Shown here: piece by piece, positions 39,394 through 48,357 of the stretch
Layout: each line of letters starts with the position of its first letter
Numbering within the stretch: position 1 is the stretch's first letter
NCBI RefSeq assembly: GCF_004364645.1
Contig: NZ_SOAW01000001.1
Span: 1,612,001-1,676,000, forward strand
From: Naumannella halotolerans
Lineage (GTDB): Bacteria; Actinomycetota; Actinomycetes; Propionibacteriales; Propionibacteriaceae
Direction: 5' to 3'
Length of the DNA: 64,000 nt
Translations under genes and position numbers: made by a program
Notes under the pieces: model-generated
What the model was told of the DNA's origin: nothing
What the model saw: only the letters and a program-made list of their open reading frames with translations
Databases searched by the model: none

Positions 39394-40311
39394 GTGCCCG
39401 AACCGTCATCGCCCGACCCGTCGGCGGCGAACCCGCCACCGACGCATCTGCAGTGGCAGGAACGGGCTCCGGGCATCCTGGTCGCGGTGGCCGAGCCGGA
39501 CACGGTGAACCTGGTGCTGGTCCTGCCCGGACAGGACTCGGTCACCGACACCACCCCTGGTGCACTGCTGATCGACACCGGGTCGACCCCGGAGCAGGGA
39601 CGGCAGGTACGTGCCGACGTCGTCGCCCTGACCGGCGCCGACCCCGCGCATGTGGTGATCACCCACGGCCACCGCGACCACTGGTTCGGGCTGGCCGCCT
39701 TCGAGCAGATCCCCAGCCACGGACATGCCAGTCTGCGCGAACGCCTGGCGACCGAGGAACTCCACGCCGATCGGCAGACCCTGGGCCTGCGCGCGGCCGA
39801 TGTCGTCCTGCCGACCCAGCTGATGTACCTGGCCCGGGGGCTGGACCTCGGCGGCCGTCGGGTGGAGATCGTCCATCTCGGCCCCGGCCACACCGACGGT
39901 GACCTGATCGTCGTCGTACCGGATGCGAACACACTGATCGCCGGCGACCTGCTGGAGAGTTCCGACCTGCCGCAGGTCGGGCCGGACACCGATCTGACCA
40001 GTTGGCCCACCACCTTGGACGGGGTGATCGGGGTGCTCGACGCCGACAGCCTGGTGATCCCCGGGCATGGGCCGCCGATGACCCGTGACGATGCCCTTCG
40101 GCAGCGGGCCGAGTTGGCAGCCGTGGTCGGTGAGGCCCGGGCCCTGATCGAGCGCGGTGTCAGCGAGACCGAGGCGCTGTCGGAGGGGAACTGGCCGTGG
40201 CCGCTGGAGCTGATGGAGGCACCGATCAGCCATGCCTATGCCGAACTGCGGGCGCGCGGGCTGGTTCCCCGGGCGCAGCTGCCGATCGTGATCGAGCGTC
40301 GGCGCCGCTGA
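39394..40311 (+). CDS. Metallo-beta-lactamase-fold hydrolase
   Basis: 305-residue MBL-fold protein similar to actinobacterial glyoxalase II-like hydrolases. The zinc motif THGHRDHWFG gives His91, His93, Asp95 and His96; further ligands are in LGPGHTDGD and GDLLESSD, then PGHGPP. The GTG start is 6 nt after a -10 TAGGCT (39382-39387), so it looks leaderless. It is divergent from hrcA, with the CIRCE element between; whether HrcA affects it is unknown. Substrate unknown. Confidence 0.88.
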   Translation: MPEPSSPDPSAANPPPTHLQWQERAPGILVAVAEPDTVNLVLVLPGQDSVTDTTPGALLIDTGSTPEQGRQVRADVVALTGADPAHVVITHGHRDHWFGLAAFEQIPSHGHASLRERLATEELHADRQTLGLRAADVVLPTQLMYLARGLDLGGRRVEIVHLGPGHTDGDLIVVVPDANTLIAGDLLESSDLPQVGPDTDLTSWPTTLDGVIGVLDADSLVIPGHGPPMTRDDALRQRAELAAVVGEARALIERGVSETEALSEGNWPWPLELMEAPISHAYAELRARGLVPRAQLPIVIERRRR

Positions 40312-40313
40312 GC

Positions 40314-41102
40314 TCAGCGGTGCCCGGCGAGGAGCCCGAGCAGAGCCGGATGCGCCGAGACCGTCAGCGGGTTGCCGCGCGGGGCCGGTCGTCCGGCACG
40401 GTACGGCTCACCGTCGAGGTAACGGCCGTCGCCGCCGAGTTCGCGCGCCATCAGCACCCCAGCCGCATGGTCCCAGGGTTTCGGATGGGCATAGGCCAAC
40501 AGGTCGAAGGTGCCGTCGACCAGGTCGGGATAGTCCACGCCACAGCAACCGCGCGCCCAGACGAGCCGGTAGTCCGGACTCTCCAGCCGTCTGGCCGAGG
40601 AACTGGCCAGCACCGGCGGATGGTGCGGGGCACTCGGGCCGACCGGTTCACCGTTGCGAAGCACCCCGCGGCCCTGTTCGGCGGTCAGCGCCAGTCCGTG
40701 CTGGGGTTGCCAGATCCAGCCCCGGACCGCCTCGGAGTCGCGCAGCTCGGCCACCAGGACGGCATGATCGTCGGATCCGCGGACGAAGTTCTTGGTGCCG
40801 TCCAGCGGGTCGACGAGGTACGCGTGGTCGGCCCCGGCCAGCTGCTCCAACAACCCGGGATCGGCCGCCACCGCCTCCTCGCCGACGATCAGCGCATCGG
40901 GGGCGAGCTGTTGCAGTGCCTCGGTGAGTGCTGCCTCCGATTCCCGGTCGGCCACGGTGACCAGATCCCCCGGGCCCTTCTCGAAGACCTCGTCGGACTG
41001 CAACTGTCGGAACCGGGGAGTGATGAACTTCTCGGCGACCTGCTGCATCAGGTGGAGGATGCCCTCGGTGGAGGCGTCATTCGGCAACGTCAGATCCGGC
41101 AC
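40314..41102 (-). CDS. Inositol monophosphatase-family phosphatase (HisN-like)
   Basis: 262 residues from the GTG at 41102 (a GTG at 41138 would add 12). Metal-dependent sugar/histidinol phosphatase of the IMPase fold. Motif A is VDPLDGTKNFVRG, and motif B region is WDHAAGVLMARELGG. ADRESEAALTEAL and GEEAVAADP supply further metal ligands. The N-terminus DLTLPNDASTEGILHLMQQVAE closely fits actinobacterial HisN, histidinol-phosphate phosphatase, but no other his gene is near, so the substrate is not certain. The 3' end meets the MBL gene within 2 bp, tail to tail. Confidence 0.83.
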   Translation of the reverse strand: MPDLTLPNDASTEGILHLMQQVAEKFITPRFRQLQSDEVFEKGPGDLVTVADRESEAALTEALQQLAPDALIVGEEAVAADPGLLEQLAGADHAYLVDPLDGTKNFVRGSDDHAVLVAELRDSEAVRGWIWQPQHGLALTAEQGRGVLRNGEPVGPSAPHHPPVLASSSARRLESPDYRLVWARGCCGVDYPDLVDGTFDLLAYAHPKPWDHAAGVLMARELGGDGRYLDGEPYRAGRPAPRGNPLTVSAHPALLGLLAGHR

Positions 41103-41199
41103 AGGGACAACTCTCACACATTGCGGCAAGTCCCACACCTCCCGGGAGCCTCTGCCCGTTCACCGTCGATGAGCCGCGGACTGAAGTAGCGTCGGTGCC

Positions 41200-41604
41200 A
41201 TGGCCACGCTCCTGCTGGTGCTCGCCGCGCTGTCCCTGACACTGGCGGCGGCGATCCACGTCTTCATCTTCTATCTCGAATCGATCGCCTGGACCGGTCC
41301 CCGGGCCGCGTCGACCTTCGGACTCACCGGTGAACAGGCCGAACAGACCCGGCAACTGGCGTTCAACCAGGGTTTCTACAACCTGTTCCTGGCGCTGTTG
41401 ATCATCCTCGGGTTGGTCCTGCAGTCACCGACGCTGGCTGCCGCCGGTGCCTTGGTGATGGTCGGCGCCGGTGCGGTGCTGATCCTCTCCGATGCGACGA
41501 AACTGCGTGCCGGGCTGATCCAGTCCGGGCCCCCGGCCCTCGGCCTGGTGCTGCTGGCCCTCGCGATCGCCACCGGTTCGGGGCCGTCACTGGGAGTCGG
41601 CTGA
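41200..41604 (+). CDS. DUF1304 membrane protein
   Basis: 134-residue protein with four membrane segments (about residues 3-25, 55-73, 78-98 and 107-127). The DUF1304 pattern includes AAIHVFIFYLESIAWTGPRA, FGLTGEQAEQTRQLAFNQGFYNLFLAL. The function is unknown. The ATG lies 7 nt after a -10 TAGCGT (41187-41192), leaderless type. A 14-bp tandem repeat starts on the base after the stop codon. Confidence 0.88.
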   Translation: MATLLLVLAALSLTLAAAIHVFIFYLESIAWTGPRAASTFGLTGEQAEQTRQLAFNQGFYNLFLALLIILGLVLQSPTLAAAGALVMVGAGAVLILSDATKLRAGLIQSGPPALGLVLLALAIATGSGPSLGVG

Positions 41605-41674
41605 GTCGTACCGATCAAGCCGTACCGATCGAGCCATGCCGATCAAGCCATGCCGATCAAGCAGAGGCGATCAG
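41605..41674. repeat. Tandem array, 14-bp unit, 5 copies
   Basis: Five contiguous 14-bp units (41605, 41619, 41633, 41647, 41661), consensus GCCATGCCGATCAA, the third and fourth identical. It begins directly after the DUF1304 stop and ends 10 bp before the convergent DUF3097 gene's stop, filling the whole gap. Confidence 0.9.
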
Positions 41675-41683
41675 CGTCAGTGA

Positions 41684-42535
41684 TCACTGCGGGTGGTCGG
41701 CGGTGACGAAGTCGATCAGCTTCTCCACCTCGGTCAGCAACCGGGTGTCCAGATCGTCCCAGGACCGTACCCGGCCGAGCAGACTCGACCACACCTTGCC
41801 GATGTCGGCTCCGCTGGCATGCGGCCAGCCCAGCTGCTTGCAGACGCCGGTCTTCCAGTCCTGCCCCTTGGGCACCTGGGGCCAGGCGGCCCGGCCGATC
41901 CGTTCGGGCCGGATGGCCTCCCAGATGTCGATGAAGCGATGTCCGGTGACGAAGGTGTACTCCCCGTACCGGCCGGCATTGACCTGCTCGACGATCCGCC
42001 ACTCCTTCGTACCCGGCAGCAGGTGGTCGACCAGCACCCCGAGCCGGCGCCCCGGACGCGGAGCGAAGTCGTCGACGATCGCCGGCAGGTCGTCGATCCC
42101 GTTCAGGAATTCGACCACCACCCCGACATGGCGCAGGTCGTCACCCCAGATCTTCTCCACCAGTTCGGCATCGTGTTTGCCCTCGACGAAGATCCGGCTG
42201 GGCAGGGCCACCTTGGCTGCGGTCGGCGTACCCGCCCGGGAACCGCTGCGGGTACGTTCGGCGCCGGCCGCCTTCCGTTTCGGCATCACCACCGTGACCG
42301 GTTTGCCGTCGACCCAGAAACCCGGACCGATCGGGAAGCTACGGCGTTTGCCGCGCCGGTCCTCCAGCACCACCAGACCGTTCTCCCAGCGGATCACCGC
42401 ACCGACGAACCCCGACGACGGGTCCTCCAGCACCAGGTCCAGGGCGAGCGGGAGCTCGGTCACCACGGGTTTGCGGGCTGCCTTGGCCTGCGGGCTCAGG
42501 ACATCGGCGCCGTAACGGTCGAATGGGGAAGGCAC
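41684..42535 (-). CDS. DUF3097 protein
   Basis: 283-residue conserved actinobacterial protein. The family start DRYGADVLSPQAKAARKPVV and the central RIFVEGKHDAELVEKIWGDDLR are seen; FVEGKHDA and LGVLVDHLLPGTKEWRI recall Toprim-type motifs (VEGxxDA and DxD-like), suggesting nucleic-acid chemistry, but this is inference. The C-terminal part has FVTGHRFIDIWEAIRPE. The GTG start is 6 nt after -10 TAGCAT (42547-42542), leaderless type. Neighbour hemW is upstream in the same direction. Confidence 0.85.
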   Translation of the reverse strand: MPSPFDRYGADVLSPQAKAARKPVVTELPLALDLVLEDPSSGFVGAVIRWENGLVVLEDRRGKRRSFPIGPGFWVDGKPVTVVMPKRKAAGAERTRSGSRAGTPTAAKVALPSRIFVEGKHDAELVEKIWGDDLRHVGVVVEFLNGIDDLPAIVDDFAPRPGRRLGVLVDHLLPGTKEWRIVEQVNAGRYGEYTFVTGHRFIDIWEAIRPERIGRAAWPQVPKGQDWKTGVCKQLGWPHASGADIGKVWSSLLGRVRSWDDLDTRLLTEVEKLIDFVTADHPQ

Positions 42536-42718
42536 TCCGCGATGCTAGTCATCGATCGCCCACCCCCGGTGCAGGCGCCTCGACGTGTCGCCGGCCCCGG
42601 CTTGCCGTCCGTTCCGCAGTATCCGCACTCATCGGTCGTTCTGGGGTGCATTTGCTGCGGAACGGATGCAGGAAGATTCGCTGACCGGCAGGCGACGAAG
42701 CCGGGGATCGGGTCGAGC

Positions 42719-43933
42719 TCAGTCGACCAGCTCGCGGGTCACGGCATCGGCGAGCAACCGGCCGTCCAGGGTCAGCAGCAGTCGCTGCTGCTCCTCCCGC
42801 AGCAACCCCCGTCGGGTGAGTTCGGGTACGGCCCGGCGACCGCGGTCGTTGAGCACGTCCAGCGGCAGCCCGTCGGAGGTACGCAACTCCAGCAGCACCC
42901 GTTCGGTGTGCCGTTCGGCGCGGGTGAGCACCTCGCGCTCGAAGGCCGGCGAGCGACCGCCGTCCAGCCGGGCGGCATAGGCCCGGGGATGCTTCACGTT
43001 CCACCAGCGGACTCCGCCGACATGGCTGTGCGCACCGGGCCCGATCCCCCACCAGTCGTCGCCGCGCCAGTAGCCGAGGTTGTGCCGGCAGCGGGCCCGC
43101 TCGTCGATCGCCCAGTTGGAGATCTCGTAGGCGCGGTAGCCGGCTGCGGTGAGTTCCCGCTCGGCCAGCAGGTACTTGTCGGCAAGATCATCATCGTCCG
43201 GCATCGGTACGATCCCGCGACGCACCTGTGCGGCCAGGGCCGTCCCCTCCTCCACGATCAGGGCATAGGCGCTGATGTGATCAGGTTCGGCCGACAGTGC
43301 CGCAGCCAACGATCGCGACCAGTCCTCCAGGCTCTCCGAGGGCGTGCCGTAGATCAGGTCCAGGCTGACCTGATCGATCCCGGCGCGGCGTGCCGCGGCC
43401 ACCATCTGCTGCGGCCGGTCCGGGGTGTGGGTGCGATCCAACACCTGCAGCACATGGGAGACCGCCGATTGCATACCGAACGACACGCGGGTGAAACCAC
43501 CGGCGGCCAGTACCTCCAGATCGGCCTCGGTGACCGACTCCGGGTTGGACTCCGTGGTCACCTCGGCTCCGGGCGCGATCGGGAAACGATCACCGACCGC
43601 CTGCACGAAGCGGGCCAGATCCGCTGCCGGCAGCAGCGTCGGCGTACCCCCGCCGACGAAGATCGATTCGACCTGCGGGCGCTCACCGAGGACGGTCACG
43701 GCCAGGTCGAGCTCGGCGATCGCGGCGTCGATGTAGGTGTCCCGGCTGGCTCCCGGCTCCGAGCCCAGCTCGGCGGCGGTGTAGGTGTTGAAATCGCAGT
43801 ATCCACAGCGGGTACGGCAGAACGGCACATGCAGGTAGATGCCGAACGGGCGCTTCCCGAGCCCGGCCAGCGCAGCGGGCGGCAACTGCCCGTCGACCGG
43901 ACTGGGCTCACCGGGCGGAAACGTGGACGGCAT
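42719..43933 (-). CDS. hemW: HemW-like radical SAM protein
   Basis: 404-residue radical SAM protein of the HemN/HemW family. The 4Fe-4S cysteines are in HVPFCRTRCGYCDFN (Cys39, Cys43, Cys46). VESIFVGGGTPTLLP and FGMQSAVSHVLQVLDRTH are SAM-binding segments, and the HemN C-terminal domain follows. Lack of the coproporphyrinogen-oxidase N-terminal features makes haem chaperone HemW more likely. In actinobacteria it precedes hrcA; here several genes intervene. The ATG is 7 nt after a -10 TAGGAT. Confidence 0.93.
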   Translation of the reverse strand: MPSTFPPGEPSPVDGQLPPAALAGLGKRPFGIYLHVPFCRTRCGYCDFNTYTAAELGSEPGASRDTYIDAAIAELDLAVTVLGERPQVESIFVGGGTPTLLPAADLARFVQAVGDRFPIAPGAEVTTESNPESVTEADLEVLAAGGFTRVSFGMQSAVSHVLQVLDRTHTPDRPQQMVAAARRAGIDQVSLDLIYGTPSESLEDWSRSLAAALSAEPDHISAYALIVEEGTALAAQVRRGIVPMPDDDDLADKYLLAERELTAAGYRAYEISNWAIDERARCRHNLGYWRGDDWWGIGPGAHSHVGGVRWWNVKHPRAYAARLDGGRSPAFEREVLTRAERHTERVLLELRTSDGLPLDVLNDRGRRAVPELTRRGLLREEQQRLLLTLDGRLLADAVTRELVD

Positions 43934-43963
43934 TCGACAGATCCTACGCCCCGCCGGCGGACC

Positions 43964-44812
43964 TCAGGGCAGCTCGAACGGCAGGCTCATCCCGTCCAGC
44001 ACCCGACGGCAGGTGCAGGAGGCCTCGGCATCGGATTCCGGTTCCGGCAGATCGTCGATCACCTGCAGCAACAGCGCCTTCAACCGGTCGATGTTCCCGG
44101 CGAAGATCTTCATCACCTCGGCATGGGTGACATGTTCGCCTGCCTCCACCCCGGCATCGTGGTCGGTCACCATGGCCACCGTGGTGAAGCACATCGCCAG
44201 CTCCCGGGCGATCGCCGCCTCCGGCATCCCGGTCATCCCGACCACCGACCAGCCGGCCGCGGCATGCCACTGCGATTCGGCCCGGCTGGAGAACCGCGGC
44301 CCCTGGATCACCACCAGGGTGCCGCCGTCGACCACCGGCCCGGCGGCGGCGCCGGCATCGTCCAGGACCACCTGCCGGCCCCGCGGACAGTACGGATCGG
44401 CGAACGGTACGTGGACCACCTCGCCCTCGACGTCGTAGACGGTCTGCCGGCGACCCCAGGTCCGGTCGACCACCTGGTCGGGGACGACGAACACCCCCGG
44501 TTCCAGCTCCGGCTTCAGCGACCCGACAGCACAGGGCGCCAGCACCTGGCGTACCCCGACCGACCGCAGGGCCCACAGATTCGCGCGGTAGTTGACCAGG
44601 TGCGGCGGGTGCTGGTGACGCTCACCGTGCCGGGGCAGGAAGGCGACCGTGCGGCCGTTCACGTCACCGACGGCGAGGTCGGCCGAGGGTGGTCCGAAGG
44701 GCGTCTCGACGGCGATCTTGCGGGGTGAGTCGAGGAATTCGTAGAACCCCGATCCACCGATGATGCCGATGTCGGCACCGAGGTCCTCCGCAGCCGTGGC
44801 CTGATCGCTCAT
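43964..44812 (-). CDS. mtnP: S-methyl-5'-thioadenosine phosphorylase
   Basis: 282-residue purine nucleoside phosphorylase of the MTAP type, cleaving 5'-methylthioadenosine to adenine and methylthioribose-1-phosphate. Motifs: GIIGGSGFYEFLD, FLPRHGERHQHPPHLVNYRAN (phosphate site), VVIQGPRFSSRAES and GMTGMPEAAIARELAMC, VTDHDAG. ATG 44812 is 7 nt after TAGGGT, preferred to an ATG three codons upstream. A C-terminal CTCRRVL is present. The nearby ybaK gene is transcribed the same way from its own promoter. Confidence 0.93.
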   Translation of the reverse strand: MSDQATAAEDLGADIGIIGGSGFYEFLDSPRKIAVETPFGPPSADLAVGDVNGRTVAFLPRHGERHQHPPHLVNYRANLWALRSVGVRQVLAPCAVGSLKPELEPGVFVVPDQVVDRTWGRRQTVYDVEGEVVHVPFADPYCPRGRQVVLDDAGAAAGPVVDGGTLVVIQGPRFSSRAESQWHAAAGWSVVGMTGMPEAAIARELAMCFTTVAMVTDHDAGVEAGEHVTHAEVMKIFAGNIDRLKALLLQVIDDLPEPESDAEASCTCRRVLDGMSLPFELP

Positions 44813-44839
44813 GAGGCTCACCCTAGCCCGCAGGCCGTT

Positions 44840-45349
44840 TCAGGCCTCCAGCGGAATCGACAGGTCGGCCCGTTCGGCGCCCAGGGCCGAGAACAGTGCG
44901 CCGGAATCGACGCTCACCCCGACACCATGGGCACCGGCACCCAGCGAGATCGTGCCGTCGATCCGTTCATCGGCGAACACCGGCAGTGCCTGCACCGACC
45001 CCAACGGGGTGATGGTGCCGCGTTCGTACCCGGTCACTTCCAAGGCGGTTGCCGCATCGGGCATGGAGATCCGATTCACCCCCAGGTGGTGCCGCAACTT
45101 CGGCCAGGAGATCTCCCGATCACCCGGCACCAGGACGAAGAGGTAGTCGTCGGCAGCCCGGCGTACCACCAGGGTCTTGATCAACTGTCGGGGTTCGATC
45201 CCCCGTGCGGCAGCTGCCTCGGCCAGCGACCCGACCCGCCCGTGCTCGGTCCGGCGGTAGTCCAGCCCCAGATCCTGCAGCGCCTGCCGTACCCGCAACT
45301 CGCCGGGCTGGATCTTTCCTGCTGGCCGGTCGTCGGCATTCGAGGTCAC
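44840..45349 (-). CDS. ybaK: YbaK/ProX-type aminoacyl-tRNA deacylase
   Basis: 169-residue YbaK/EbsC domain protein; relatives hydrolyse mischarged Cys- or Ala-tRNA(Pro). LIKTLVVRRAADDYLFVLVPGDREIS contains the catalytic-lysine strand, then EVTGYERGTITPLGS and GAGAHGVGVSVD family motifs. The GTG start at 45349 is 6 nt downstream of a -10 TAGGCT, leaderless type. Specificity among YbaK, ProX and EbsC cannot be judged. Confidence 0.87.
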   Translation of the reverse strand: MTSNADDRPAGKIQPGELRVRQALQDLGLDYRRTEHGRVGSLAEAAAARGIEPRQLIKTLVVRRAADDYLFVLVPGDREISWPKLRHHLGVNRISMPDAATALEVTGYERGTITPLGSVQALPVFADERIDGTISLGAGAHGVGVSVDSGALFSALGAERADLSIPLEA

Positions 45350-45479
45350 GCACTCAGCCTACGCACAGAGCCAGCACCTGTTGTTCAACCGATCGTCGCG
45401 CATTCGTCGCACAAGCGATCCGCCACGATCACGAGCCGGCGGTTGGCTCATCGCAGTATCCCTCGACGAAAGGTCCCCC

Positions 45480-47240
45480 ATGCGGAAGATTGCCGCACCG
45501 GTCGCGATGGCAGCGGCCGGCTTCTTGTTCATCGGCGGTGGTGTCGCAGTGGCCGACATCGCCGACCCCTTCGGCGCGAACCGTCTCACGGGCGACAAGA
45601 CCACCCAGGTCATCGCCGAGGCCAAGGAAGGCCCGGCGAAGAACGTGATCCTGCTGATCGGCGACGGCATGGGCGATCAGGAGATCACCCAGGCCCGCAA
45701 CTACGAGGTCGGCGCCGGCGGCACCCTGCCCGGCATCGACGCCCTGCCCCTGACCGGCCAGATGACCACCTACAGCGTGACGGCGGAGGGCGACGCCGAC
45801 TACGTACCCGACTCCGCCGCCACCGGCACCGGCTGGGCCACCGGCCAGAAGACCTACGACAACGCCGTATCGGTCGACCACCAGGGCAACCCGCTGAAGT
45901 CCATCCTGAAGTATGCCAAGGACAAGGGCCTGAAGACCGGCAATGTCACCACCTCCGAGGTGCAGGACGCGACTCCGGCCGTACTCGCGGCCAGCGTGAA
46001 GCAACGCGCCTGCTACTCCCCCTCGCGGGTGGAGCAATGTGGCGACGACGCACTGGACAAGGGCGGCGCCGGCTCCATCTCCGAACAGCACATCAGCACC
46101 CGGGCCGACCTCACCATGGGCGGCGGCGCCGAGTACTTCGACGACGAGATCCTGGCCGGGGAGTACGAAGGCCAGACCGTGCTGGAGAGCGCCGAGGCCG
46201 AGGGCTTCAACGTGATCAACACCGCCGATGAGCTCGAGGCGTTGACCGTGGCCGACCAGGAGGCACCGGTGCTCGGCCTCTTCGAGCCGAAGAACATGGT
46301 CCGCGAGTGGGCCGAGACGGTGGCTCCGGTGGGCGGCTACTACGCCGACGATGCCGTGACCTGCCAGCCGAACCCGGAGGTTCCCTCGACCTCCCCCGAT
46401 CTGGCGGCGATGACCAGCAAGAGCCTGGAACTGCTGGAGAACGACAAGGGCTTCTTCCTGCAGGTCGAGGGAGCCTCGATCGACAAGGCCGACCATGCCC
46501 GGGACGCCTGCGGGCAGATCGGTGAGACGATCGCCTTCGACAAGGCCGTGCAGGAGGCGCTGGCCTTCGCCGAGGCCGACGGCGAGACGCTGGTGATCGT
46601 GACTGCCGACCATTCGCACAATGCGCAGCTCACCGAGGGACCCGATGACAACGTCCCGTCGATCCGGCTGTTGACGAACGAGGGCTCGGAGATGGGGATC
46701 GTCTACCCCTCGGGCGGACACTCCGGTACGCAGATCCGGGTCGCCGCCTACGGTCCCGGGGCGGCCAATGTGACCGGCCTGATCGATCAGACCGATCTGT
46801 TCGGCATCATGAGCCGCGGTCTGCAGTTGGACACCGACGCCCCCGACGACGAACCGACGACGGCACCCACCGAATCGCCGTCGAGCGAGCCGAGTGAGAC
46901 CCCCACCGGCGAGCCGACCGAATCCCCCTCGGGTGATCCCACCGAAACACCTTCGGGTGATCCCACCGAAACGCCTTCGGGTGAGCCCACCGAAACGCCC
47001 ACCGGCGAGCCGAGTGGAACACCCGGTGGCGAACCCACCGGTTCCCCCTCGACCGACGGCGACGGGGCAGGTGGCGGGACGGACGGCGGCTCCGGTGCGG
47101 ACACCGATCCGGCTCCGAATGCTCCGCGAGGAGGGCTTGCCGAGACCGGTGGCCCCGCCGCGATCGCCGCGATCGCTGCCGGCATCGCCCTGCTGGGAGG
47201 CAGCGCCGCCCTGTGGAAGCAACGCCGGAGCGGTCACTGA
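45480..47240 (+). CDS. phoA: Cell-wall-anchored alkaline phosphatase
   Basis: 586-residue secreted alkaline phosphatase. A signal peptide (MRKIAAPVAMAAAGFLFIGG, cleavage near residue 26) leads into the catalytic domain: LLIGDGMGDQEIT (metal Asp62), DSAATGT with nucleophile Ser112, VEGASIDKADHA and IVTADHSHN, GGHSGTQI. After about residue 465 comes a Thr/Pro/Glu/Ser-rich spacer of near-repeats such as ETPSGDPTETPSG, then LAETGG at about 553, a hydrophobic segment and a KQRRSGH tail: a sortase signal of LAxTG type. GAAAGG precedes the ATG. Phosphate-starvation control is plausible, but no clear PHO box was found. Confidence 0.93.
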   Translation: MRKIAAPVAMAAAGFLFIGGGVAVADIADPFGANRLTGDKTTQVIAEAKEGPAKNVILLIGDGMGDQEITQARNYEVGAGGTLPGIDALPLTGQMTTYSVTAEGDADYVPDSAATGTGWATGQKTYDNAVSVDHQGNPLKSILKYAKDKGLKTGNVTTSEVQDATPAVLAASVKQRACYSPSRVEQCGDDALDKGGAGSISEQHISTRADLTMGGGAEYFDDEILAGEYEGQTVLESAEAEGFNVINTADELEALTVADQEAPVLGLFEPKNMVREWAETVAPVGGYYADDAVTCQPNPEVPSTSPDLAAMTSKSLELLENDKGFFLQVEGASIDKADHARDACGQIGETIAFDKAVQEALAFAEADGETLVIVTADHSHNAQLTEGPDDNVPSIRLLTNEGSEMGIVYPSGGHSGTQIRVAAYGPGAANVTGLIDQTDLFGIMSRGLQLDTDAPDDEPTTAPTESPSSEPSETPTGEPTESPSGDPTETPSGDPTETPSGEPTETPTGEPSGTPGGEPTGSPSTDGDGAGGGTDGGSGADTDPAPNAPRGGLAETGGPAAIAAIAAGIALLGGSAALWKQRRSGH

Positions 47241-47326
47241 TCGACCCGGAACGGACCGTCGGTCCGGCTGAACGGGTGTTACCGGGCCGACTGATCCGTA
47301 CCGGCTGAGCCCGCTGCAGCACCGGG

Positions 47327-47364
47327 AATGGGTGTGTTGTCGCCGCTGCGTCAGCACACCCATT
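47327..47364 (+). terminator. Hairpin downstream of phoA
   Basis: Inverted repeat AATGGGTGTG (47327-47336) and CACACCCATT (47355-47364), loop 18 nt with a further TTG/CAG pairing. It lies 87 bp after the phoA stop and before the ABC operon promoter. There is no U-tract. The remaining 47241-47472 holds no gene. Confidence 0.6.
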
Positions 47365-47472
47365 TCGCGTGTCGACCACCCCTATTACCCGAAGTCCAGT
47401 GCGATACTCGACTTTGTTCAAGGGCCGAAATCGGCCCGCGGGAGACGGTCGACGGTGGTTAGTGTGATCAAC

Positions 47473-48357
47473 ATGTCATCGCGACGTGCAGCGCGAGCGG
47501 AAAGCCTGACGGCCTACACGCTGCTGGCCCCCAGCCTGGTCGGGGTCTGCCTCTTCCTGCTGCTGCCGGTACTCGTGGTCTTCTGGCTGTCGTTGAACCG
47601 GTGGGACCTGTTGCGGCCGATGCAGTTCGTCGGCCTGGAGAACTGGACCTCGGTGCTCGGTGATTCCAGCTTCGGCCACACGCTGCTGGTCACCCTCGCC
47701 TTCGTCGCGATGGTGATCCCCTTGCAGACCGCCCTCGGCCTGCTGATGGCGGTCCTGCTCACCAAGGGACTGCCCGGCAGCGCCGTGTTCCGGGTGATCT
47801 ACGTGATCCCGTGGGTGTGCGCGCCACTGGCCCTCGGCATCGTCTGGCAATGGATCTTCGCACCGTTCGACGGCGCCCTGAACACCATCCTCGGGGTGAA
47901 CATCGCCTGGCTCAGCAATCCCGATCTGGCACTGCCGGCGGTGGCCGCGGTCTCGATCTGGTCGCAGGTGGGCTACGTCGCCCTGTTCTTCATGGCCGGC
48001 CTGTCCGGCATCCCGAAGCAGGTCGTCGAGGCCGCCGAGGTCGACGGTGCGAGCCCGTGGCAGACCTTCTGGCAGATCAAGATCCCGCTGCTGGCGCCGA
48101 CCTTCTTCTTCGTCCTGGTCACCGGCATCATCGCCTCCTTCCAGGCCTTCGACACGATCTGGGCGCTGACCCCGAACGGCGGCCCGCAGGGGGCGACCGA
48201 TGTGATCGCCACCCGGATCTACCTCGAGGCCTTCCGCGGCGCCTTCGACCTCGGCCGCGCCTCGGTGATGGCCGTCATCCTGTTCGCGATCCTGGTCGTG
48301 GTGACCGTGGTCCAGCAGCGCTGGTTCTCCAAGCGGGTGACCTATGACCTCTCCTGA
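47473..48357 (+). CDS. Sugar ABC transporter permease (MalF/UgpA-like)
   Basis: 294-residue CUT1 permease with six segments (first AYTLLAPSLVGVCLFLLLPV) and EAA loop QVVEAAEVDGASPWQTFWQIKIPLLAP (about residues 188-212). The ATG is 7 nt after a -10 TAGTGT (47460-47465), so leaderless; this is the first gene of a three-gene operon. The next permease starts 14 bp before its end. No ATPase is encoded here. Confidence 0.92.
   Translation: MSSRRAARAESLTAYTLLAPSLVGVCLFLLLPVLVVFWLSLNRWDLLRPMQFVGLENWTSVLGDSSFGHTLLVTLAFVAMVIPLQTALGLLMAVLLTKGLPGSAVFRVIYVIPWVCAPLALGIVWQWIFAPFDGALNTILGVNIAWLSNPDLALPAVAAVSIWSQVGYVALFFMAGLSGIPKQVVEAAEVDGASPWQTFWQIKIPLLAPTFFFVLVTGIIASFQAFDTIWALTPNGGPQGATDVIATRIYLEAFRGAFDLGRASVMAVILFAILVVVTVVQQRWFSKRVTYDLS

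Noticed and set aside
41693-44728. Very long plus-strand open frame (about 1,000 codons) opposite DUF3097, hemW and mtnP
   Set aside because: It is antisense to three well-supported genes; low-complexity His/Gln/Arg-rich translation is the expected shadow of G/C-biased codons.
45386-45420. PHO box upstream of the alkaline phosphatase
   Set aside because: Only one GTTCAACCGAT-like unit is recognisable; the adjoining 11-bp units do not match the direct-repeat consensus.
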